Shown here in pieces: positions 33,531 to 44,499 of a stretch of 64,000 nucleotides of DNA. Both the position numbers and the translations under genes were made by a program. Location of the stretch: positions 12,131,683 to 12,195,682 of the forward strand of contig NW_004955438.1 of NCBI RefSeq assembly GCF_000276665.1, read 5' to 3'. Source of the DNA: Chinchilla lanigera. Taxonomy: Eukaryota; Chordata; Mammalia; Rodentia; Chinchillidae. Under the pieces are notes generated by a model. It was not told the origin of the DNA. It saw nothing but the letters and a program-made list of their open reading frames with translations, and ran no database searches. Each line of letters begins with the position of its first letter. The stretch's first letter is position 1.

Positions 33531-33785
33531 GCAAGGCATCAGAAACTTCAAGAAAGTAACATTCAAGCTGAGAGCTAAACATTAAGTAGACATTAAATGA
33601 GTAGTGAGGGGAGTGTCCTGATGGAGGGAAACACATATATGAAAGACTCCAGGTGAGAAAGAACTCGATGGAATAGAAGGATGGGGAGAAACTCTGCAAT
33701 ATGGAGAAGGGAGTGAACTGAGAGAGACAGCAGGGGCTACTGTATCATGCATGACTCTTCATATGCTCCCTGTTGAGAAGTTGTT
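33531..33785 (-). mobile_element. L2 antisense, second segment
   Basis: 'aacattcaagctgagagcta' through 'caggggctactgtatcatgc' continues antisense L2. Confidence 0.6.
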
Positions 33786-33899
33786 TAAGATTATACTGCA
33801 AAAAAGGTCAGACTCAGAGGGGGCTGTTTTGTGATGAAGAACATTAAACTCAAAGGATTGTCACCATTATTATTATTAACCCAGAATTTTACTGTCCAA

Positions 33900-34098
33900 T
33901 AGGGTAGCCACATATAGACCCATGTTTAAATTACTTAAAAAACAAATAAAATAAAAATTCCTCAGTTGCACTAATCACATTTAAAATGTCTAATAGCCAC
34001 CTGTGGTAGTGGCTACTATATTAGCAAAGGAATTAACAATGCAATCAGCAATGCAAATATAGATCATTTACATTATCCCACAAAGTTCTATTGAGCGG
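33900..34098 (+). mobile_element. hAT-like MITE, main part
   Basis: 'actgtccaatagggtagcca' at the left and 'cacaaagttctattgag' at the right are inverted-repeat-like ends. The last ~15 bases of the element (gacagtgctgatc) lie at 34680-34692, beyond an inserted LTR. Confidence 0.65.
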
Positions 34099-34679
34099 TG
34101 TATTCGTTTCTTATTGCTGTGTAACAAATCACTACAAGCTTAATGATTTAAAGCAATGAAAACCTATCTCATAGTTCCATCAGTCTGGAATCTGGGTACA
34201 GGTTAGCTAGGTCCTCTGCTCAGGGTCCTACCAGGTTGGGGGTCTCCTCTGAGGCTCAGGATCATCTTCCAAGCTCACTGGTTGTTGGCAGAATTTATCT
34301 CCTTGCATATGAATGACTGAGGGATGGCTTGTAGCTGCTAGAGGCTGCCCCCAAGTTCTCATCATGTGACTTCCTCTTCTTACAACCTGAGACATAGAGA
34401 CTCTCTTTGCTTCTTTCCCTTGGGTCCAGCAGGACATATTCTCCCTCTGACTTTTGCCTTCTGTTAAAGGGCTTATCTGCTTAGGTCAGGCACATCTAGG
34501 ATAAATACCTTTTTGATCAATTCAAAGCTGATGGATGAGAAACCTAATCAAAGGAGCTATGCCCCATCTCACTCACTGGCCCTGCCCATCCACAAGAGGG
34601 GTATTACACAGATAATATATGCGGAGTGAGGAATCTTGGGACCCTCAAGTTTGGGTCCCTATAAGTTTGTCTACCATAG
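34099..34679 (-). mobile_element. MLT1 LTR, 581 bp, antisense, inside hAT MITE
   Basis: Starts 'tgtattcgtttcttattgct' and ends 'agtttgtctaccata', the inverted termini of MLT1. It interrupts the hAT MITE near its right end. Confidence 0.75.
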
Positions 34680-34692
34680 ACAGTGCTGATCT

Positions 34693-36600
34693 CCAAAATA
34701 GAAAAAAGCTAAAAGAACTAATAAGTGGAGAAAAGCCAAGTGCGGAGAGAATTTGGAATGATTAGTGTGGGCTTAGAGCACAGGGGTAATTGCTATTTAA
34801 ATAATCTCTGCATTATTGAGGTCTGTAACAGCCTTCTTATAATTGAAGGGTGGCTTTTCAGCTAGGATCCAGGTTTACCTACAGTGGTTTCACTTTCAAA
34901 GAAGTTATGACTGCTTGTTTGCATGTGACCATGGAGGAGTATAAACAAGACCCTTGAAAGCAAACACAAATAGACACTACCTTAAGGGATGACAGTCCTG
35001 TACTCTATTTCCTTGTTGTTCCTAACCTCCTGGAGTTTCTGATCTTACCTGGTCTTGATCTCTGAAACCTAACTGCTGCTTCTCAGATTAACTGACTTGC
35101 TGGCTTAACACACCCTGGCTTTGGCCTGAACTCCCTGGCTACCAGAGCCTTGGTTCTCCTGACTGCAAACAACTGCAGAGCTTCGATCCTTGGCTCTGGA
35201 ATCTGAAAATGGCCAGATACTCTTGGGTACAGTCTCCATCTCTCACAATCCCTGTTTGGGTCCTGCCTGTCTCCCACTGTGACTTGGGTTCAGGGAGCTA
35301 GAAGACTTTAAGCACTGATTTTTAGAAAGAAGAGAATCAGCAGCAAAAAAGCATTCACCCATTTGAGGCAGTTGCCCTGAATGTAAACTTCGACCACTGA
35401 TTAGAAGGACTCAGTGAGGCTAAATATTAATTTTGAAGGGGTGCTACTTAAAATCACGTAAGGACTATATTCTTCATTTTGAAAGAAAAATACATCTATA
35501 TAATTTAAAGTTCCACAAAGAGACCAGTTTTGAATTGTTGTACTTAATGGTATTAAGAGATTCTGTTCTGAAGCTATACTTGTTTCCAGTATGGCCTCTA
35601 ACATTAGTGCTCCTCTTTATTTTTGTTTTTAATTTTAAAGAGTGCTAGTGTTTCTTTTTTTTTAAAAAAGATTTTTTTTTTTTTACAAGGGAAGAGTGTT
35701 TGTATTACAGCTGCCGTCAGTGTTTCCAGGAGTGGAGGTATTTTAGTGCCTTTGGTGGGCATTTATCTTTCCATCAGTACAACAGAACAAAAATGAACCC
35801 ATATTAGCATTAATAATAAAACCAAGTCCATTATGCAGACTTTCTTGTCAGTTAAATTTGTTGCAGGCTCAGTTTTGGATTCAGTTTCATCCATTTGGAA
35901 GTACTTTTGCTGTCAAGCAAATTTTTGTTTTATCATTTTAATTTTGGAAGCTTCTTTTTCTTTCTTTCTTTCATTTTTTTTCTCTCTTTCTGCTCTCCTG
36001 TGTCTGAATTACCTTTTTAGAGGTTAGAAAACAGTTCTTTCCCCACCGATATAGGAAGACATTGATTTGGCAGACGGAGATATTTTCCCTGTGATGTGAA
36101 TAGAGTTAATTTTAACAGAGCTGTTTCATTTTAACAGCCTCAACTTGCACAGTGTGTGTCATGCCAAACAGCTTTGTGTATGATCATCGACTGATGTCAG
36201 CACAGTTCTAGAAATAGTATTTGATAGTTAACAGCTGCCACAGAGCCAGAAGGGGAACACGAGACATTGTGTTTCAGGAGGATTTACAAAACGCATGGCT
36301 ATTGTTTGTATTTATTTATTTATTTATTTATTTAATTTCTTGATGGTGGGAGGAGATAAGCTTAAAATATCAAGTGTAGGCTTAAAAAAAAAAAAAAGAC
36401 TGCTATTCCTAAGTAGGTCGAGTGGCTCCTAGAACCTGGACATTCTCTGTTGTCTATAGCTATTGTGCCGTAAATATTTGATTCATTTACTATAATTCTT
36501 GGTTCTTTTACAATCATGTATTGTATATAGTCCACAAGTATGGAACAAAAGTTTTCCTTTATATCCAGAGGTGTCACAATTTTTTTTCTCTGAACAACAA
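34693..36600. other. Unassigned DNA, repeat-poor
   Basis: About 1.9 kb without a recognised gene or dated repeat. It holds T-rich runs (35655-35685), a (TTTC)-rich patch (35955-35975), (ATTT)n at 36308-36336 and an A14 run at 36385. The 36060-36300 part looks unusually even in composition for neutral DNA and could be conserved, but that is a guess. Confidence 0.4.
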
Positions 36601-36604
36601 GGTA

Positions 36605-36786
36605 GTAACATTTTAGATTTTGCAGGCTGTTTAAAAATCTCTGTTGCAACCACTCAGGTTTGCTGTTGCAGGGCTAAAACAGCCATAAGCAATAAGTAAA
36701 TGAATAGCTGTGGTTGTGTGCCAATAAAACTTTATTTGTAAAACAGGTGGTGGGCTGGATTTTGTCTGCTGGCTATGGTTGCCCCG
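36605..36786 (-). mobile_element. MER20 hAT-Charlie element
   Basis: From 'cattttagattttgcaggct' to 'gctggattttgtctgctggc', with the diagnostic 'ccaataaaactttatttgta'. About 180 of the usual 219 bases. Confidence 0.9.
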
Positions 36787-37268
36787 CCTTTGCTTTGGGC
36801 AGTCAGCAGACAGATGCCTCGCATTTCCACACAGCATATCATAAAGGTTAAAAGCACTGAGTTTCTCTTATAGGCTTGTGAATCAAGTTCCTTATGTGCT
36901 CCCTATGGAAAAGTATGCAGTCCTCTAATGACCACAAAGGGGTACTTAATTATATACATATACATGCTCTACAACCACTCTAATAATGGTGTGAGAGCAA
37001 CTGAGCAATAGATAGGCCTTTATGGACTGAGAGGAAAAAGATCATGATCTCTGGTGTACAATGAACCTGATTTTTCTTCCATTTCTTATTTTACTTAAGT
37101 TAATATCACCCGTAAAATTTGAATTATCCTGCAGGAATGCAAGTTCATTAACTCCACTTCAGCTTGTGCATCATCTTAATGGGACATATTTTGTAATGAT
37201 GTGAATCACAGAAGGATCCTGTGCTCCAAATGACCTAAATGTTTCATCGAAGTCCTTACAAGCATCAC

Positions 37269-37340
37269 ATTCTAGGAAGAAAGGAATTTTTATTATTTAA
37301 ATATAATTTGTATGAGCAAGAAAATTCTAGGAAGAAAAGG
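37269..37340. repeat. 16-bp direct repeat around AT-rich 39-mer
   Basis: 'attctaggaagaaagg' at 37269-37284 recurs as 'attctaggaagaaaagg' at 37324-37340. The intervening DNA is AT-rich. Confidence 0.8.
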
Positions 37341-37382
37341 TGAAGCATAATCTTTTTTTTTTTTTTTTGTGAAGCATAATCT
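37340..37382 (-). mobile_element. Tail-only retrotransposition footprint
   Basis: A T15 run (37354-37368) is flanked by the perfect 14-bp direct repeat GTGAAGCATAATCT at 37340-37353 and 37369-37382. On the minus strand this is a bare poly(A) with a TSD, and the target reads TTTT/AG, close to the L1 endonuclease preference. Confidence 0.75.
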
Positions 37383-37389
37383 AAAACAT

Positions 37390-38590
37390 AAAAAAGCCAA
37401 AGAATATGCTGGTTGTAAAATATTATTGAGAAAACTTGTCTATATTCACTCTGTGTCCACTTTCAACCACGAACTTAATACCATGAAAAGGACCAGTTCT
37501 GGTAAACAAAAATGGGAAAAATGTAAATGTCCTACATTCTGCATACTTTTACATTCATGTAGCACATTTGTTCAAGAAATGCCATTTTAGCCCTTGTGAT
37601 CTCTAAGGCAGAGAGATGGTCCCAAGCCTGGGAATGTCTGCTTTATATAGCATCCCATGTACCAGCAACTTCCAAAAAAAAGACTTTTTCTTCCAAACGT
37701 TCCTCTTGCCCTATGCTACCTTTTCTTTTAACAACAGTTTTGGAACACTTTCCCTCTCTTAATGTTAATCTCTTCATCATCTTGTCTTTCCTTGTCTATC
37801 TTGTTACTTTCTAGAGATGGAAATATCCATTTGCTTAATGGGGTTCAGAATGACTTCAGTGCTATGGCTTTTCCTTCTAGATCATTCTATTGCTTGTTTT
37901 CCACACACATCTTACAACACCATACTGCTATACCATGCCAAATATTATAATGCAATCTTGTTCTTTAAGGGGTTATTCTTACAGCAACCTAACTTGCATA
38001 GTAAATCATTGTACTCTCAGTTATTCCTGTCAGCATACATAATGTATAAACCTACGCCTGCTATTGTATCCGGTTAGGTCCATCTGTTGATCTCTTTGGC
38101 TTGAAGTAATCTAAAGGATGCTGTGTTGTCAGGAAGCATTTTTCACAGTGTCATGAATAAGCACCATTGGTCTTAATATTGATTGCTAGACTACCTCAGC
38201 TCTGACTTCACTATCACACTCTTCAAATGGCATGGAAGTGTTTTTATGAGCACCTTTCTCCCAAGCCATCCATTTCATCTTTTAGAATCCCTGTTAAATG
38301 CTAAGCAGATTTCCTAACATATTCCATCACTTTACAACATGTTCCTGCTTCCTGATTATAACTGAAACCTGCCCTCCCTGGAGGATGTGGCTGTCTTTCT
38401 AGGACTTTTCAGGCAGGGAGCTGGAGGTGGGCTGAAGGCAAGAGGAGCTCAATATTCCCTTAGCTACTCCTAGCGGCAGCCAAAGCACCACTTCTCTGCC
38501 TTCATGCAGGCTTCTTTTCCTCTTTGAACTTCAGGCTGTCCAACGGTGCAGACCTTGTCTGTCATCTGCTGGTGCAGAGGGAGGTATGGA
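37390..38590. other. Unassigned non-coding DNA
   Basis: 1.2 kb with no gene or repeat recognised. The frames of 60-86 codons at 37369-38077 have no domain and no splice context. Confidence 0.45.
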
Positions 38591-38599
38591 AGACACTTT

Positions 38600-39460
38600 T
38601 TTTGTTGTTTTTCTTTTGGGAGGGGATTTTTTGTTTTGTTTTTTGGAGTAGCTGATTTATAAAAAGATGCAACAAATTTTAAAGTAGACAAATTATCATT
38701 TTTCAAAAAGCATTCAAAAGGAAATGTACTTAACCATACTCAACTGCTAATACAGTGAATGGGGTGAATAATAATTCATGCTATAGCACGTTCAGTGAAC
38801 TGAATACAGAAAGTTGGTGGAGGAAGGCAGAGGAATTTTGTCTGGTAAGAATTAGAACCAAGGGACTCCACAGTCATCTGGCATTCGCTTGATAGTGTAT
38901 CTGGTTAGAAATGCACATGATAGGATTGCAAGGGCTCTTCTGGGTCCTCCGTTTCAGGGCCTGGCCAACCATGGCCGCAATGTAACACTGGTACTGACTT
39001 ACTCTCTGCACTAAGAGGTCATCTGCATAGGTTCCTTTATGTGTGAAAGGTAATGGTTCAAATCGTGGGTCCTCGGCAATCCTTGGAGCCACTTGATATT
39101 TCTGCCCCGATTTCTCAATTTCAGCCATTACACAATCAGTTATATGAGGGAGACACGTGGCATAAGGGTTGCCCATCATTGATTTTGCTAAGCCTAATTT
39201 GGCTTTGATGGAACAGGTGATAAAGTTGGTATCAAGCAGGATATGATAAGATGGGCCCAGCTGTGTATTATATTGGAAGAATAAGCAGGAAAGATGTTGG
39301 GGGACTTCTTTTTTCTTCAGAGCACGGGGATCTTTCTTTTCTTTCTTTTCAGGTTTTAATCTACCCTTTTTTGGAGTCTCTCATAGCCAAGATTAAGCTT
39401 TCGCTTCACGGTTGCATACTTCCCTGCTTTCTTTTGTTTCCCCATGACCACATCATGCTT
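38600..39460 (-). pseudogene. FCF1: FCF1 processed pseudogene
   Basis: FCF1 (UTP24) is the PIN-domain endonuclease-like factor of the small-subunit processome, acting in the nucleolus on 18S rRNA. The minus-strand copy runs from the start codon at 39443-39445 to a stop at 38852-38854: 594 bases against 597 in the gene (198 codons). Clear pieces are KYATVKR near the N-terminus, 'FFQYNTQLG', 'ITDCVMAEIEK', 'THKGTYADD' and MPDDCG at the end. The full coding region lies without introns and an A-rich stretch follows at 38598-38650, as expected of a retrocopy. Two lesions account for the 3 missing bases: a 1-base deletion near codon 27-30 and a 2-base deletion near codon 180. Several conserved residues are also changed. 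Cannot encode FCF1. Confidence 0.93.
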
Positions 39461-40575
39461 CTATTTCTTCTGGAATTAGGCAGAGTACCAGAAAACTCTT
39501 TTTAAAGGTAGTGAAGGGCTTTATACAATGATAGTTCCTGTTCATTCTCTGTATCATCAGAGTTGGCTCTACCTTTTTCTCCATTGCAGACCCCAGAGTC
39601 ATCTCTAGGGCTTCCAATTCCCTAGTTGGTAATCTGTCTAAAACCCTTGCCTTACCTTTTTTTGCACACTCAATTCCAATGGCCCTCACTCACCTTCACA
39701 CACACAACTGTACTATTTCACATCATCTAGAACACTATATTTGCTCAAAAAATTTTAAATTCTTGAAGTTCATTCCTAATAAGTCCTCCACTGCCACTAG
39801 TTATTTTCCTATCAAAGCATCTCCTTCGGTGTTTCTCTAGAAACCATCGTTGCAAACAACATTATAGCTGTTTAGAGCATGCAAATTTTCAGCTGTAGGT
39901 GTACTGTTTTTCAAATGATCAGTTAAAACTGCAATTGAATTCCCTTGTTCCTTTGAGGCAGAAATTGGAACACAGAAGATTTATTTGGGGAGTGCTTTTG
40001 AAATTAACACATTGGGATGGGGAAAAAGGAGGAAAGAAAGATTGAGAAGAAGGGATATGGAGCCACCATGAGCCATCATAGCTGACCCCACAGAAACTCC
40101 CTCAACATTATTTTGAATTGAGGCATTACAACCGTGACTGTAGAATGGCAAGTCATTGATTGTAGGTTGCCTTGGAACAGGCGTATGATGTTGGGTGAGG
40201 TAGCTCTCTTCAGCCTTGGCTGTTCCCAAAGAAGACCGAGAGCTGAGAGCTGATCTCCAACAAATTCTCAGCAGTTGGGGGAAACCTTCAGTTTTCTCTA
40301 CTTTAGTTGTGAAGGAGGTTCTGAGCAGTGCAACACAGCATTACAGCAACATGACTCAAGTTCTGAGGCACATTTTTGACCATCCACTATGTGCTCATGC
40401 ACACAGCTGTGCTTGGATGGGCCTTAGGAGCATTTTGTATTCTAGTGGTCTGGTGTTTTCCTTGCTGAGTATATGGCTGGTAACCTATGAATATTGAGGC
40501 CAAAGAAACTCCACATCATAGCTTATGGAATGCCTTACATGTCAGCCTATAAGGCAGCTATGTGTATAAGACAAT
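39461..40575. other. Unassigned non-coding DNA
   Basis: About 1.1 kb with no recognised gene or repeat. Frames of 78-93 codons lack any signature. Confidence 0.45.
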
Positions 40576-40580
40576 AACTC

Positions 40581-41028
40581 TGTTATGGATTCAATATAAA
40601 GTATTCCCTCAAAGACTTACGTGTTGAGGACTTGATACCCAACACAGCAATGTTCAGAGATGCGGCCTAGCAAGGTGATTGGATTGTGCTGGTACTAACC
40701 TCACCAATGGATCAATCCATTATGGAGTTCATTAACTGACTGGGTTGTTCAAAGGTGGGGCCTAGTTGGAGGAAGCAGATCAGTGGTGGCATGTCTTTGA
40801 GAAATGTGTGTTGTCCTTATCCTCTTCTTCTTTTGGCTCTTCCTTTTTTGTCTGATCCCTGGCTACCATGAGACGAGCAGCTTTCCTCTGCCACACACGT
40901 CTGCCATGAAACTTCTGCCTTAGAGCCAACTGACCATGGACTGAATCCTCCGAAACCGTAAACCCAAATAATCCTTTCCTCTTTTAAATTATGTCGAGTG
41001 TTTTGTTGCAATGACAAAAGTTAATACA
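40581..41028 (+). mobile_element. MaLR LTR (MLT1/ORR1-like), 448 bp
   Basis: Starts TGTTATGGATTC and ends TTAATACA. It shares 'gccaactgaccatggactga' and 'aaaccgtaaaccc' with the MaLR 3' LTR at 29.6 kb. Confidence 0.75.
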
Positions 41029-41647
41029 AATACATACATAATATACATATAGAAATATACACACACTTTTAGGAATGTAGATGAAACAATCAAATTTCTA
41101 CTTATGAAATTTACTTAATTACAGATATTTTAAATCCTCTATTGAAGATCTCAGATTTCATGAAGCAGTTTTATATGCTTTGTTGTATTTGTTATCATTA
41201 GAGTCCCATTTTAAGTTTCCTAGAGATTTTCAGAGCACACCATCTTTATTTCTTGTTTAAGATACAGCCCTTTTGAAATCTCTATCTAATAATGACCTTG
41301 AAAATTGTATTCTATGCCCAAAGCAGCCTTTACTATTTGTGAACTCCACAGCATAATCACTTATTTTATTACTTCTTAAAGTGTTTGTAACAAGGCTTAT
41401 TCTCAACAATTTCTAACATTTGTAATTAAAAGATTATTTCCCATTAATAATCACTAAATCTATGTTGAGGGTTTTTTTTTTTTGCTTTTAACTGAGACTG
41501 TAGCTTACCATTCTAAGAATATAAAACTAGTAATGTCCTCCTAGTGGTATTTTTTGTTCCAAATGAAGTAATTAGGAAATAACCTTGTCCCATGGGTGAC
41601 TTGGTAAAGATTACAACCTAAGACAATAGCTTTTCTCTCATAGACAT

Positions 41648-41665
41648 ATGAGAGAGAGAGAGAGA
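41648..41665. repeat. (GA)n microsatellite, short
   Basis: About nine GA units, read directly. Confidence 0.9.
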
Positions 41666-41924
41666 CCTTTCATTATATTTGCCTATATGCAGCAACCATG
41701 ACATGAAAAACTTTCCTGCTATATAGTGGTTTCCAAAGATAATAAGATTTGAGAACTGCCTTGACTTCTCAATTTCCACTCCTAAATGTATCAAATCTTT
41801 TTTCTGCCATCAGAAGAACATTACTAAAGGTCAGAGGAAGACAATACAGACAAATCATGCAAAGTTACCCAACTGTAGAAAAGATAGATTCAAGTTATAT
41901 TATTGTAAGAAAACTGGAATGCTA

Positions 41925-42433
41925 CAAGGTATGATCAAAAAATATGGTGAATGTTAAAAATTTTAAAAATTTATTTCAACAAAAGACATATTATCATTAA
42001 TGTCCCACAAAATACTCCCTCCCCTCTGCCCTGAATATTTATCCTATCATTTTTGTCACTATCTGATGCAGTTGTGTTTTTAGCTATGCAATCATGGCTG
42101 TCTGGATGCCCTGAAGTGATTCAGAACGTTTATCTTTCATGGTTATTTTGACCTTGGGGAAAAGCTGGGGTGCCCGATCTGGTAAATAAGATGGAGGAGA
42201 ACACACCCTGTCTTTTTGTTGGATGGCACCCCACAGCAGCATTCACCAAATTTTGGTCACATCTCCTAAACACATTCACAGAAGAATTCCAGAACTGCTT
42301 CGGAAAGTTCCAAGAAAGATAAGTGCATTCAAAGTGAAGGGGAGAATTTTGAGGGGGATTTGTTGCAATATGTCTTTTACTGCAACAATTTGTTTAATTT
42401 AAACATTCTCTGTATATTTCTGAGCCTATCTTA
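41925..42433. mobile_element. Foldback mariner derivative, 509 bp, TA-flanked
   Basis: A Tc1/mariner element whose two ends are inverted copies of the same region. Left arm, minus strand, 41925-42235: terminal repeat 'caaggtatgatcaaaaaata', then the 3' end of a transposase frame including 'LPDRAPQLFPKVKMTMKDK' (the PD of the third catalytic region lies here) at about 42120-42190. Right arm, plus strand, about 42240-42433: the transposase C-terminal end (FQNCFGKFQER at about 42288-42320) and the matching terminal repeat. TA is present on both flanks (41923-41924 and 42434-42435). Over about 130 bases the arms are roughly 65-70% alike by eye. The 5' half of mariner is missing, so it cannot make transposase. 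Confidence 0.7.
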
Positions 42434-42774
42434 TAAAAGACCAAATACAGCAAATGACAAATTATACAAGAAAAAGAAACCAAAATGAAATACTGATATA
42501 ATTCCTTTATCAGAGCAACCATCAATGTGGGCGGCATATCGGAGGGTGTCAGCACTAGAGTGTCACACAGTCATCTCCATTTTAGTTCATCACATCCTTA
42601 GCACCCAAAACCACCTTGACCTAAAACATCACTCGATGGGCTGGACCTTCAAAACAGACAAGGACCTAAACGTGTCTGGTGGGCTTACCAAGGATCTCCC
42701 ACTCTCCCAGTAGGTCTGATGTAATCATCTCACACATGGTCTCCACCCTTGGTTCTGCAGTCAGTTCTCTAGCC

Positions 42775-43010
42775 AGCCAGGGGGATCTTTGAAAAACATA
42801 AGTTAGATTCTGCCATTCCCCTGCTGAAGATGCTCCAATGTCCTTCTAGCCCCAGAACAAAATCCAGTGTCCTATGGTGCTTCCAAGGTTCTTCTCCACC
42901 TAGTGCTCACTGCTACGTCCCCACACTGCCAGCCTAGACTGTAAACCTTCCCAACTCTCCCATCTTCCTCTCCATTCCCATCAAGGCCACTCTTCATGAT
43001 CCCTTCTTTC
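42775..43010 (+). mobile_element. L2 LINE segment
   Basis: 'gggggatctttgaaaaacat', 'tctgccattcccctgctgaa' and 'aacaaaatccagtgtcctat' follow sense L2. The 3' terminus may be at 43610-43725. Confidence 0.8.
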
Positions 43011-43609
43011 TCCTCCCAAGAAATAGAGCTAATCTAAGGAAAGCCTCACAAAGAGGTTGTGTACAAAAGGGAAACAAGAACAGTGCCGTGGTTGAGGATT
43101 CTGATTATCTGAAGGAGGGAGCTAGTACAGGACCCTGGAAAAGATAGTTAGAGAGGTGCCCTAGAATACCACCGGCCAGCAGGAAACCACCCACCATGGA
43201 GGTGGACGCATCAATTCCTTCCCTCTAAAAGTCTTCCTTGGGTCCCCAGTGATTGAAGTCAACTGGAGCTGTAGGGAAGGCTGCCTACCAGTGCAGCACC
43301 TGAAAGCCTCTGCCATCAGAGAATCAGGGAGAGGGTACACAGGGGATTCTGGAAACAACTGGAAAGAACCTGGAATAAGTGCCTTAATGGAATCCAGATA
43401 CCTCTCAGGGGCAGGGGTGGCTTAGGTGTGTCCTTGTATCTGGATGACTTTTCTTCTTCTTGACATCTCCCCAACACTCCCTGCAACTCTGACGTATCCT
43501 TCACTGGTAGTACCTCTCACTGGGGTCTCTGATGTCCTGAATTGCCCATATCACATTGGTGAGTGATGACACCAATCATCGTTCTCTCTCACACTATGGT
43601 AGCAGCCAT
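43011..43609. other. Unassigned DNA between L2 segments
   Basis: No recognised feature. If the flanking L2 pieces are one insertion, this is diverged L2 plus inserted DNA. Confidence 0.4.
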
Positions 43610-43725
43610 GAATACAGGGAGCCTGTATAGTCTGTGCATTCTCACGTACCCAGCACTTATCTCTGTGCGCAGCACATTTTAGTTAACCACTGTTGAAATG
43701 AATTAACCAGAATTGTTATTTTATT
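43610..43725 (+). mobile_element. L2 3' terminus
   Basis: 'acgtacccagcacttatctc' followed by 'gcagcacattttagttaacc' and 'actgttgaaatgaattaacc' is a diverged L2 3' end. Confidence 0.5.
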
Positions 43726-44005
43726 TTCTTAATACCTATCATAGCCATAATTGGAGTACTAATTGATATCCTTGCATTTTCTTACCACAACTTTGAGAAA
43801 AGACTGGGCCCAAATACTAACTGATACATATTCTAGCCACCAAAGTCTTATGGTATTAAGTCAAAGACATTATCAACATTTTAACTGATCATTTCATCAT
43901 TTTTACAGTTACATTGTAATCTATATTCTTATCTACTCTATACACTGTGGATAAAGAACTTATCTCTTCAGGTCACTGTTTGCCTGTCTCTAAAAAAAAA
44001 TTTCA

Positions 44006-44107
44006 GGGCTGGGGATATAGCTCAGTGGCACAATCGCCTGCCTAGCAAGCGCAAGGTCCTGAGTTCGATTCCCAGTACCAAAAAATAAAAATAAAATTTA
44101 AAAAAGG
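44006..44107 (+). mobile_element. ID SINE (tRNA-Ala-derived)
   Basis: 73-base tRNA-like head with box A 'tagctcagtgg' and box B 'gttcgattcc', and an AGC anticodon-like triplet in 'ctagcaag'. The A-rich tail is interrupted by T. The head is close to a functional tRNA-Ala sequence but has an A-tail and no CCA context, so it is a SINE and not a tRNA gene. Confidence 0.92.
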
Positions 44108-44367
44108 GAGTTTGACCAGACAATTTTCATGTTATCTCCCAATTATAAATTTCTGAGATCCTAAGTGCTGGGTTGTACAAGCTCCTTCAACTACTGTATA
44201 CACTCACATCTTACCCGTCTTTGTGTCCCTAGCACCCAGTCCAACAAGTCCAGGGCCCAAACCCTGTAGAGTATCTACATTCAAACCCAACTCTGAACCA
44301 CACTGGCCAATCCCGGCTCTGAACCGTGTTGGTTGTTGCCGACTTGGGCAATTAGTTTAAGCCTTCA

Positions 44368-44485
44368 AGGGGCTGGGGATTTAGCTCAGCGGCAAAGAGC
44401 CTGCCTGGCAAGCGCAAGGTCGTGAGTTCGGTTCCCAGTACAGGAGAAAAACCAAAAAAAAACAAAAACAACAACAACAACAAAA
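44368..44485 (+). mobile_element. ID SINE with 9-bp TSD
   Basis: Box A 'tagctcagcgg', box B 'gttcggttcc', tail ending in (CAA)n. Flanked by AAGCCTTCA at 44359-44367 and 44486-44494. Confidence 0.95.
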
Positions 44486-44499
44486 AAGCCTTCAGAACC

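Noticed and set aside
44006..44080. A functional tRNA-Ala gene
   Set aside because: Box A, box B and an AGC triplet are present, but the A-rich tail and family membership show an ID SINE. No terminator run of T directly follows the head.
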